The notes under the pieces: model-generated
Told to the model about the DNA's origin: nothing
Database searches by the model: none
What the model saw: the letters and a program-made list of their open reading frames with translations, nothing else
Position numbers and translations under genes: made by a program
Shown: piece by piece, positions 25,083 to 30,540 of the stretch
Numbering within the stretch: position 1 is the stretch's first letter
Layout of the letters: every line of letters starts with the position of its first letter
From: Bacillus rubiinfantis
Lineage (GTDB): Bacteria; Bacillota; Bacilli; Bacillales; Cytobacillaceae
Reading direction: 5' to 3'
NCBI GenBank assembly: GCA_000752035.1
Contig: CCFE01000018.1
Coordinates: 310,001-374,000 of the forward strand
DNA: 64,000 nucleotides

Positions 25083-25126
25083 TGCGCGCCCTAACAAATT
25101 TAGGACGCGCACTATGTATTTTTTGC
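25083..25126 (+). terminator. Intrinsic terminator after udk
   Basis: TGCGCGCCCTAA and TTTAGGACGCGCA pair with one mismatch around a short loop; a T-run (ATTTTTT) follows eight bases later. Confidence 0.7.
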
Positions 25127-25204
25127 CAGGTGGCATATAATAATCTACATAAATCAAGGCACAATTCTAACGGGGGATTGTGAACACTAGAAGGAGTGAG
25201 TTTT

Positions 25205-25681
25205 TTGGCTACAGAAAAAGTATTCCCAATGACACAGGCAGGAAAGGAAAAACTCGAACAAGAACTGGAATATTTAAAATCGGTTAAGCGAAAAGAAGTA
25301 GTTGAAAGAATAAAAATTGCAAGAAGTTTTGGAGACCTATCTGAAAACTCTGAGTATGATTCCGCCAAAGAGGAACAAGCCTTTGTAGAAGGTCGCATTA
25401 CGACAATTGAAAACATGATTCGCAATGCTAAAATTATTGCTGAAGATGAATTAACCGGTGATTCTGTTACTCTAGGCAGATCCGTTACCTTTATTGAACT
25501 TCCAGATGGTGAAGAAGAAACGTACACTATTGTAGGAAGTGCCGAAGCAGATCCATTTGAGGGGAAAATTTCAAATGATTCACCAATCGCGAAAAGCCTC
25601 ATTGGCCGTAAAGTAGGCGAAGAGGTGGCAGTACAAACTCCGGGTGGGGAAATGAACGTTAAAATTATTTCAATTAAATAA
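25205..25681 (+). CDS. greA: Transcription elongation factor GreA
   Basis: A 158-residue factor that enters the RNA polymerase secondary channel and triggers cleavage of backtracked RNA. The N-terminal antiparallel coiled coil has the acidic tip SFGDLSENSEYD (D44, E47), and the C-terminal FKBP-like domain carries TYTIVGSAEADP and GRKVGEEV. The start is TTG 25205, eight bases after AAGGAG and giving the family N-terminus MATEKVFPMT; GTG 25196 is inside the ribosome-binding site. It ends with a terminator that overlaps the leader of pbpI. Confidence 0.96.
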   Translation: MATEKVFPMTQAGKEKLEQELEYLKSVKRKEVVERIKIARSFGDLSENSEYDSAKEEQAFVEGRITTIENMIRNAKIIAEDELTGDSVTLGRSVTFIELPDGEEETYTIVGSAEADPFEGKISNDSPIAKSLIGRKVGEEVAVQTPGGEMNVKIISIK

Positions 25682-25702
25682 GTGATAGTTTGAAAAATGA
25701 GA

Positions 25703-25733
25703 ACCTCGTCAACACTTTTGACGAGGTGTTTTT
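25703..25733 (+). terminator. Terminator after greA that holds the pbpI ribosome-binding site
   Basis: ACCTCGTCAA (25703-25712) pairs perfectly with TTGACGAGGT (25719-25728) and TTTTT follows. The ATG of the next gene is the next base, and the only Shine-Dalgarno-like sequence, GAGGTG, lies in the 3' arm of the stem. Confidence 0.88.
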
Positions 25734-27497
25734 ATGTGGAGAAAACGGACAATAGGGCTGTTGGTCATTTGCAGTATTATATTTGTTTTATTACTGGCAC
25801 GCCTAATGCAAATTCAATTATTTGAAACAGAGGCATTTTCCAAACATCATGTAAACTTACTGGATGAAAGTGTTAAACAAAGGACTCAAGAATTAATGAT
25901 TGATAACGGCAGAGGGAACTTTCTTGATCGCAATGGAGCCCCGCTTACATACAAAAAATCGAACGTTCTTGTTTTATTTCCATTTTTAAAAAACATGGAA
26001 TGGGATGCAAAGAGGGTTGCGGAGATTATCGGCGTTTCCCCAAATGCTTTGAAGCAATCGCTTCAATCAGCCAAAGAACCATTTTCATATGGTGAAACGG
26101 AGCCACTTGAACTGACGAGCACACAAATGGATGAAATTAATGCGTTGGGCATTCCAGGTGTCTTTGCCGTAGAAAAAAAGTTTGAGCGTGCTCAGATTCC
26201 TGCTGAACAGCTCATTGGTTTAACAGGAGAAAATGTAAAAGAATTTATTAAGCGTTACCCCAATAAAGAAATGTCAGAGAAAACATTAATCGGGATATCA
26301 GGATTAGAGGAGAGTTTTGATGAATTTCTTCTTCCAGATGGTAATTCCAAGCTTATCTATCATGTAGATGGTTTTGGAGCCCCCTTATTTGGAATTAATG
26401 TTAAGTATGCTGATCCCGCAAACCCATTTTATCCTGTTAATATTCGGACAACTATTGATAAGACTATTCAAGAAAAAGCAGAAGAACTGGTTGATCGCCA
26501 TGAGATTAATAAGGGCGGATTGGTTTTGCTAAATATTGAGGATAATAGTGTTCTTGCCCTCGTTTCTCGCCCAGCCATAAATAATAAGAATCCTTTTAAT
26601 GGGTCAGGGTTAACCAATCAAATGTTAAAACAGCAGATTATGGGGTCCGTGTTTAAAACGGTCGTGGCAGCTGCTGCGATTGAGCACCAATTAGACCGGC
26701 CCAATCGTTTATTTAATTGCAGTAAAAAAATAAATGGGAAACCAGAGCGGAAATATGATTATGGAATGTTGGATTTTAGCGAAAGCTTTGCAAGAAGTTG
26801 TAATCGGACATTCGGTGTATTAGCTAATGAATTGCAAAGTATTGATCAGCAAGCGTTAGAACAATATGCTGAAAAATTGTCGCTTATTGGAGCAACAGGC
26901 TGGGAGGGAGAAATCTACCACACAAGCAATTTTAAACAGCTTCCAGATGAGGACAAAGGCAGGGTGTTTTTGTCTGAGGAAGCGCGAAAAGATATGAATA
27001 TAGTCGCCATGTCAGGCATAGGCCAGCATGAAGTACGGGGAACCCCCCTCGCTGTTGCGAATATGATGGCTACGATTGCAAGAGGCGGTCAAAAAGAAAT
27101 GGTAAGGGTTGTATCAAAGATTGAATATAAAAATGGAACGACAATGGCTAAATTCCCTATGAACCAACTTTCAGGAGAAACCATTAGTCCCTATACGGCA
27201 ATGAAATTACAAAAGTTATTACGGGAGGTCGTAGTTCATCCAAATGGTACGGGAAGATGGTTAAAGGATTTACCTTACGAAGTAGCAGGAAAATCAGGTA
27301 CTGCCGAGACGGGGAAATTCAAGGGAGATCAGCAGCTTCATAATAAATGGTTTGCAGGCTATTTCCCTTACCAAAAGCCGAAATATGCCTTAGTGGCCGT
27401 TAATTTAGATGTAACAGATGAGGGAGGTGGTGTGAACCAATTATTTGCCGATATGGTAAAAATGCTATACGATTTGGACAATGCGACAGGAAGTTAG
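25734..27497 (+). CDS. pbpI: Class B penicillin-binding protein (PbpI-like transpeptidase)
   Basis: A 587-residue membrane-anchored transpeptidase that cross-links peptidoglycan. A single N-terminal transmembrane helix (IGLLVICSIIFVLLLARLM) is followed by a dimerisation domain and the transpeptidase domain. The three catalytic motifs are intact: S305-V-F-K308, S355-C-N357 and K520-S-G-T. B. subtilis PbpI (YrrR), in the same position, is a minor, sporulation-linked PBP. ATG 25734 directly follows the greA terminator T-run; GAGGTG in that hairpin is the probable ribosome-binding site. Confidence 0.9.
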   Translation: MWRKRTIGLLVICSIIFVLLLARLMQIQLFETEAFSKHHVNLLDESVKQRTQELMIDNGRGNFLDRNGAPLTYKKSNVLVLFPFLKNMEWDAKRVAEIIGVSPNALKQSLQSAKEPFSYGETEPLELTSTQMDEINALGIPGVFAVEKKFERAQIPAEQLIGLTGENVKEFIKRYPNKEMSEKTLIGISGLEESFDEFLLPDGNSKLIYHVDGFGAPLFGINVKYADPANPFYPVNIRTTIDKTIQEKAEELVDRHEINKGGLVLLNIEDNSVLALVSRPAINNKNPFNGSGLTNQMLKQQIMGSVFKTVVAAAAIEHQLDRPNRLFNCSKKINGKPERKYDYGMLDFSESFARSCNRTFGVLANELQSIDQQALEQYAEKLSLIGATGWEGEIYHTSNFKQLPDEDKGRVFLSEEARKDMNIVAMSGIGQHEVRGTPLAVANMMATIARGGQKEMVRVVSKIEYKNGTTMAKFPMNQLSGETISPYTAMKLQKLLREVVVHPNGTGRWLKDLPYEVAGKSGTAETGKFKGDQQLHNKWFAGYFPYQKPKYALVAVNLDVTDEGGGVNQLFADMVKMLYDLDNATGS

Positions 27498-27616
27498 AAT
27501 TGTATTAAAAAATATAGCTGCTTATTTAGCAATCAAATAGTGGCCGCACATTGCAAGTGGTTGAATGGGATTCTTACGGTTTTTTCCATATTTTATCTTA
27601 GAAAAGGGGAAATGCC

Positions 27617-27645
27617 TTCAAGTTCTCTCTGTTTCGTGTTAGAAT
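27617..27645 (+). promoter_or_regulatory. Possible promoter of yrrS
   Basis: TTCAAG (27617-27622), 17 bp, TAGAAT (27640-27645). Each hexamer is two mismatches from consensus, so this is tentative. Confidence 0.45.
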
Positions 27646-27678
27646 ATTCACAGCCTATTTTTTTAGGAGGGATAGTAC

Positions 27679-28371
27679 ATGAGTCAAGAGACGAACCAAT
27701 TCTCGCGTTCCGGCTACCGGGCTAAGCGGAAAAAAACAAACCTGATTTTAAATAGTTTAATCATCATTGTACTCGCGTTAATTATTTTTGTTGCTTATAA
27801 TATTTTTGCATCTGGAAACGATGAAAACACACCAGCGACGCAAGAAAAAACAAAAACAGAACAAAAGCAAACAGCCGTTAAACAAACACAAACTGACGAC
27901 TCTATTAAACAAGAAGAGTCAGCGAAGGAAGAAGAATCTCAAGAAGCGTCGGGACAACAGGAAGATGGCAGTTCCCAAGATGTAGACCAGGAAGGGACTG
28001 CAACGGAAAAAGCTGATGAAACACAGGCAGTTATTTCTGACGGGGGCAGCTCATCGAACGTAGTACGAACAATTGAAAATCCTGCGTGGAAGCCTGTAGG
28101 TACTTCGCAAACAGGTGAACATGCACCTGTATATGATTCAAGTTCTGTTGATTGGCAGGAGATGTTAAACGCAATTTCTTATGCAACGGGACTTGATCAG
28201 AGTAACATGACCGTGTGGTTTTTAGGGAGAGACCGCAGTACAACGAATGCATCCGTTGGGACTGTTTCGTCAAAGGATAAACAGCAGAAGTATAAAGTGT
28301 ATATAAAATGGGTTGACGGACAGGGCTGGATGCCAACGAAAGTAGAAGAATTAGCGGAAATTAACAGATAA
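27679..28371 (+). CDS. yrrS: DUF1510 membrane protein (YrrS)
   Basis: A 230-residue protein with one transmembrane helix near residues 21-41 (LILNSLIIIVLALIIFVAYN), then a long low-complexity stretch rich in Lys, Gln, Glu and Thr, and a compact C-terminal domain starting at ENPAWKPVGTSQTGEH and including WQEMLNAISYATGLDQ. This layout fits YrrS/DUF1510, encoded next to the PbpI gene in Bacillus. The soluble domain probably lies outside the membrane. ATG 27679 follows TAGGAGGG. A role with PbpI in the cell wall is inferred only from position. Confidence 0.85.
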   Translation: MSQETNQFSRSGYRAKRKKTNLILNSLIIIVLALIIFVAYNIFASGNDENTPATQEKTKTEQKQTAVKQTQTDDSIKQEESAKEEESQEASGQQEDGSSQDVDQEGTATEKADETQAVISDGGSSSNVVRTIENPAWKPVGTSQTGEHAPVYDSSSVDWQEMLNAISYATGLDQSNMTVWFLGRDRSTTNASVGTVSSKDKQQKYKVYIKWVDGQGWMPTKVEELAEINR

Positions 28372-28386
28372 CAGCGGAGGTTAAAC

Positions 28387-29079
28387 ATGAAAATAGGCAT
28401 CATCGGAGCAATGGAAGAAGAAATAACATTATTAAGAGACCATATTGCAGGGCAGACACAAGAAACGATTGCAGGCTGCGAATTTACGTTTGGACAAATG
28501 TACGGTGTTGACGTTATTCTATTACGTTCAGGTATTGGAAAAGTAAACGCTGCTCTGTCTACCACTATCCTGCTGGAAAAGTATAAGCCAGATTATATTA
28601 TCAATACTGGCTCTGCTGGAGGAACAAATCCGGACTTACATGTTGGCGATGCGGTAATCTCCACTGAAGTCCGTCATCATGATGTAGATGTGACCGCGTT
28701 TGATTATGAATATGGTCAAGTACCTCAACTCCCAGCTGCCTTTTTAGCAGATGAAAAATTGATAGCCATTGCCGAATGTGCTGCAAAGGAAATAAATAAT
28801 TTTCAAGTGGTACGAGGGTTGATTGCATCAGGAGATTCATTTATGGAAAAACCTGAACGTGTAAAATTTGTGCAGATGAAATTCCCTCATGTGCAAGCCG
28901 TGGAAATGGAGGCTGCTGCGGTCGCTCAAGTAGCTCATTGTTTTGGTACACCTTTTGTGATCATCCGCTCTCTGTCAGATATCGCTGGCAAGCAATCAGA
29001 AATATCATTTGACCAGTTTATTGATAAGGCTGCAACAAATTCTGCTACATTGGTAATGAAAATGGTGGCAGCATTATAA
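28387..29079 (+). CDS. mtnN: 5'-methylthioadenosine/S-adenosylhomocysteine nucleosidase
   Basis: A 230-residue enzyme that cleaves MTA and SAH to adenine plus the thioribose or ribosyl-homocysteine. MKIGIIGAMEEEITLLRD carries the catalytic Glu near residue 12; NTGSAGGTNPDLHVGD binds the ribose; VEMEAAAVAQVAH supplies the ribose-binding Glu and RSLSDIAG the catalytic Asp. ATG 28387 follows GCGGAGG. In B. subtilis this gene lies between yrrT and mccAB, which are absent here; yrrS precedes and yrhC follows directly. An 18-bp hairpin follows. Confidence 0.96.
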   Translation: MKIGIIGAMEEEITLLRDHIAGQTQETIAGCEFTFGQMYGVDVILLRSGIGKVNAALSTTILLEKYKPDYIINTGSAGGTNPDLHVGDAVISTEVRHHDVDVTAFDYEYGQVPQLPAAFLADEKLIAIAECAAKEINNFQVVRGLIASGDSFMEKPERVKFVQMKFPHVQAVEMEAAAVAQVAHCFGTPFVIIRSLSDIAGKQSEISFDQFIDKAATNSATLVMKMVAAL

Positions 29080-29080
29080 T

Positions 29081-29130
29081 AAATGTAAAAGGTGTAGACA
29101 CTTTTGTATCTACACCTTTTACATTTATTT
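29081..29130. terminator. Hairpin terminator after mtnN
   Basis: A perfect 18-bp inverted repeat: 29081-29098 (starts AAATGTAAAAGG) pairs with 29109-29126 (ends CCTTTTACATTT). The tail is ATTTATTT rather than a clean T-run. Confidence 0.75.
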
Positions 29131-29199
29131 ACCTGCGCAAAACACGATAATTGTATGATAAAGTGAATGATGAAGTTTTGAGTTTAGGAGGGGAAAACA

Positions 29200-29457
29200 G
29201 TGCAAACAAAGGCAAAAGCGGTTTATGAGAAGATGATTGATTTTAAACGATTTGGCATTGTTTTATTAGCAGTAGGTGTGTTTTTCTTCCTCGGAGTCAT
29301 CATTCCATCTGTTGCGAAAAGCATTATGGAAAGTAAAATCATGATTTTAACATCTGTTAGTTTTTTGGCTGTCTCGATTCTATTTTTTATACAATCAAAG
29401 ATTTGTGAAACGAGACTTTTAGAAATGGAAGATAGCGATAAATACTTCACTAATTAG
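29200..29457 (+). CDS. yrhC: YrhC-family small membrane protein
   Basis: An 85-residue protein with two hydrophobic helices (FGIVLLAVGVFFFLGVIIPS near 18-37 and IMILTSVSFLAVSILFFIQS near 47-66), so a two-pass membrane protein with short charged ends. It fits the YrhC family that follows mccAB in B. subtilis. The start is GTG 29200 after AGGAGGGG. Function unknown. It survives here although mccA and mccB are missing. A terminator follows the stop codon. Confidence 0.82.
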   Translation: MQTKAKAVYEKMIDFKRFGIVLLAVGVFFFLGVIIPSVAKSIMESKIMILTSVSFLAVSILFFIQSKICETRLLEMEDSDKYFTN

Positions 29458-29461
29458 TTTG

Positions 29462-29489
29462 CATCCCATCCACCAGGGATGTTTTTTTG
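29462..29489 (+). terminator. Intrinsic terminator after yrhC
   Basis: CATCCC (29462-29467) and GGGATG (29476-29481), then TTTTTTTG. Confidence 0.82.
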
Positions 29490-29526
29490 TTAGTGATGAA
29501 ATTTTTAAAAAAACTTGGAAAAACGG

Positions 29527-29555
29527 TTTACAATTTTGCTAAATGTGGATATACT
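29527..29555 (+). promoter_or_regulatory. Promoter of the micro-ORF locus
   Basis: TTTACA (29527-29532), a 17-bp spacer, and TATACT (29550-29555). Start near 29562, about 30 nt before the first micro-ORF. Confidence 0.8.
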
Positions 29556-29592
29556 TACCGTAGTAAGTAAAAAATTCCAAAGGAGGTCGAGT

Positions 29593-29673
29593 ATGATGAT
29601 GTTATTACCTATTGTTAGTAAAGATGTAAAAATGAATAGTTCACATTCGACCAGATTGGAATGGATTGCTTAG
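29593..29673 (+). CDS. 26-codon micro-ORF with its own promoter and terminator
   Basis: Starts at ATG 29593 (three Met codons in a row) and ends at TAG 29671-29673. A very strong Shine-Dalgarno site AAAGGAGGT lies at 29579-29587, a good promoter 30-60 bp upstream and a terminator 27 bp downstream, so the unit looks purpose-built for expression. The peptide begins MMMLLPIVSKDVKM and ends TRLEWIA. I do not recognise it. It could be a leader peptide, or an uncharacterised small protein of the yrzI neighbourhood. Confidence 0.6.
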   Translation: MMMLLPIVSKDVKMNSSHSTRLEWIA

Positions 29674-29699
29674 CTAATTTGTTATCTTGTCTATCCATG

Positions 29700-29731
29700 C
29701 CGCAGGGAGAATGATGCCTTGCGGTGTTTTT
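29700..29731 (+). terminator. Terminator after the first micro-ORF
   Basis: CCGCA (29700-29704) pairs with TGCGG (29720-29724), with partial pairing inside the loop, then TGTTTTTG. Confidence 0.7.
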
Positions 29732-29737
29732 GTTTAT

Positions 29738-29778
29738 AAAAAGCGGCCGTAAGGAGACAGACTTCTTGCGGCTTTTTT
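29738..29778 (+). terminator. Second tandem terminator, similar to the first
   Basis: A GC-rich hairpin (GCGGCCGTAAGGAG against CTTCTTGCGGC with small bulges) followed by TTTTTTG. Its sequence resembles the preceding terminator (shared GGAGA and CTTGCGG ... TTTTTGT). Confidence 0.7.
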
Positions 29779-29824
29779 GTGCCTATATAATGGTAAAAAA
29801 TAACAAATTTTAAGGAGCAAAACA

Positions 29825-29863
29825 ATGGATAGAGATAATAATTACATGCAAAGGAGGTGTTAG
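29825..29863 (+). CDS. 12-codon micro-ORF leading into yrzI
   Basis: ATG 29825 to TAG 29861-29863, peptide MDRDNNYMQRRC. AAGGAG lies at 29812-29817, seven bases upstream, and TATAAT at 29786-29791. Its last codons consist of the Shine-Dalgarno site AAAGGAGGTG (29850-29859) of the next gene, whose ATG is one base after the stop. This looks like a translated leader that could couple ribosome flow into yrzI. Translation is inferred from the ribosome-binding site only. Confidence 0.45.
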   Translation: MDRDNNYMQRRC

Positions 29864-29864
29864 T

Positions 29865-30005
29865 ATGACATTGAATATTCTATTTTTGACAATAACCATT
29901 TCCAAAAGGAAAGTGAGCAGTCAAGAAGCAGCTCAAGAAAAGCTTGTTCAAGAGCTATATGAACAGCATAAAGATCGGCAAATGTCTATGTATCGTATGA
30001 TGTAA
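29865..30005 (+). CDS. yrzI: YrzI-family small protein
   Basis: A 46-residue ORF, ATG 29865 to TAA 30003-30005, with a near-perfect ribosome-binding site AAAGGAGGTG. It starts MTLNILFLTITISKRKVS, a short apolar N-terminus turning basic, then an amphipathic helix rich in Gln/Glu (AAQEKLVQELYEQHKDRQ) and ends MYRMM. This agrees with the Bac_small_YrzI pattern as I recall it. In B. subtilis yrzI lies in a polycistronic mRNA with other tiny ORFs, cleaved on the ribosome by the endonuclease Rae1; the local layout here is similar. The peptide's role is unknown. Confidence 0.75.
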   Translation: MTLNILFLTITISKRKVSSQEAAQEKLVQELYEQHKDRQMSMYRMM

Positions 30006-30014
30006 AAGGAATAA

Positions 30015-30056
30015 ATGACAAATAAAGCAACTAAAGAAAGGTGGTTATCAAAATGA
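30015..30056 (+). CDS. 13-codon micro-ORF in the yrzI locus
   Basis: ATG 30015 to TGA 30054-30056, peptide MTNKATKERWLSK, 9 bp after yrzI, with AAAAGGA upstream. Its codons contain AAAGGTGG (30036-30043), the ribosome-binding site of the next ORF, and its stop overlaps that ORF's start as ATGA. No homologue is recognised. The nested signals argue that it is translated. Confidence 0.45.
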   Translation: MTNKATKERWLSK

Positions 30057-30112
30057 TGTATAAATTAAAAGGTCGCGGAAATAGCATTTGGGGTATGAAA
30101 GATACCACTTAG
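30053..30112 (+). CDS. 19-codon micro-ORF, start overlaps the previous stop
   Basis: ATG 30053 to TAG 30110-30112, peptide MMYKLKGRGNSIWGMKDTT. The ATGA overlap with the previous 13-codon ORF and the Shine-Dalgarno AAAGGTGG nine bases upstream indicate coupled translation. Basic N-terminal half, single Trp. Not recognised. Confidence 0.5.
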   Translation: MMYKLKGRGNSIWGMKDTT

Positions 30113-30143
30113 CTAGGGAAAATACGAGTGGAGGTCACCTATT

Positions 30144-30197
30144 ATGCCATTGCATTTGGTGTTTTTGTCTTTGCTTTTTAGAAAAAAGGCCCGATAA
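30144..30197 (+). CDS. 17-codon hydrophobic micro-ORF
   Basis: ATG 30144 to TAA 30195-30197, with GGAGGT at 30130-30135. The peptide MPLHLVFLSLLFRKKAR is hydrophobic with a basic end, so it could lie on or in the membrane. The 3' end of the ORF overlaps the hairpin at 30185-30218. Not recognised. Confidence 0.45.
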   Translation: MPLHLVFLSLLFRKKAR

Positions 30198-30218
30198 TAG
30201 ATTAATTTATCAGCCTTT
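30185..30218 (-). terminator. Hairpin at the end of the yrzI locus
   Basis: AAAGGC (30185-30190) pairs with GCCTTT (30213-30218), with an inner GATAA/TTATC stem. The T-run lies on the minus-strand reading (TTTTTT), so by sequence it is a better terminator for antisense transcription; on the + strand it may only protect or end the mRNA weakly. Confidence 0.5.
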
Positions 30219-30329
30219 GCGTAGCGGGCAAGGGAATTATTTAATCTAATGTTTAAAAAAATTAATGTTGTTAATGTGAAAATGTGATAAATTTATAGTA
30301 AAGACCAATCTCCTAAGGGGTGGAATAAC

Positions 30330-30410
30330 ATGTTTTTAGTAGCGGTGGTTTTTGTTATTACTGGAGTAATTGGCTGTGTGATTTCAGCTGAAATAAGCTC
30401 AGAGGGGTAA
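30330..30410 (+). CDS. 26-codon single-span membrane peptide
   Basis: ATG 30330 to TAA 30408-30410, with AAGGGGTGG at 30315-30323. The N-terminal 19 residues (MFLVAVVFVITGVIGCVIS) form one hydrophobic helix with a Cys, followed by a short acidic end (AEISSEG). A strong terminator begins 9 bp after the stop, so it is a complete small unit. No clear SigA promoter was found upstream; TTGTTA (30268-30273) is a weak -35 candidate. Could be a sporulation-time or membrane-regulatory peptide; not recognised. Confidence 0.55.
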   Translation: MFLVAVVFVITGVIGCVISAEISSEG

Positions 30411-30418
30411 CGTACCTT

Positions 30419-30453
30419 AACATCGACCTTTTTATAAGGTCGATGTTTTTTAC
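30419..30453 (+). terminator. Terminator after the 26-codon membrane peptide
   Basis: AACATCGACCTT (30419-30430) pairs perfectly with AAGGTCGATGTT (30436-30447), then TTTT. Confidence 0.92.
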
Positions 30454-30478
30454 TATTTGCAATAGTAAAGTCAAACAT

Positions 30479-30508
30479 TTGACATTTATCTCACTGCTGC
30501 GGTATAAG
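30479..30508 (+). promoter_or_regulatory. Promoter of the Asp-box lipoprotein gene
   Basis: TTGACA (30479-30484), an 18-bp spacer, TATAAG (30503-30508). Confidence 0.65.
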
Positions 30509-30540
30509 TGGAAAGATAAGTATTTCCGGAGGGAGAATAA

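Noticed and set aside
24943..25602. A 219-codon ORF on the minus strand over greA
   Set aside because: It lies antisense to greA, whose family identity is certain; the predicted protein is Ser/Phe-rich without a recognisable family, typical of an antisense shadow.
27540..27725. A 61-codon + strand ORF between pbpI and yrrS
   Set aside because: It has no ribosome-binding site and runs over the yrrS promoter, ribosome-binding site and start in another frame.
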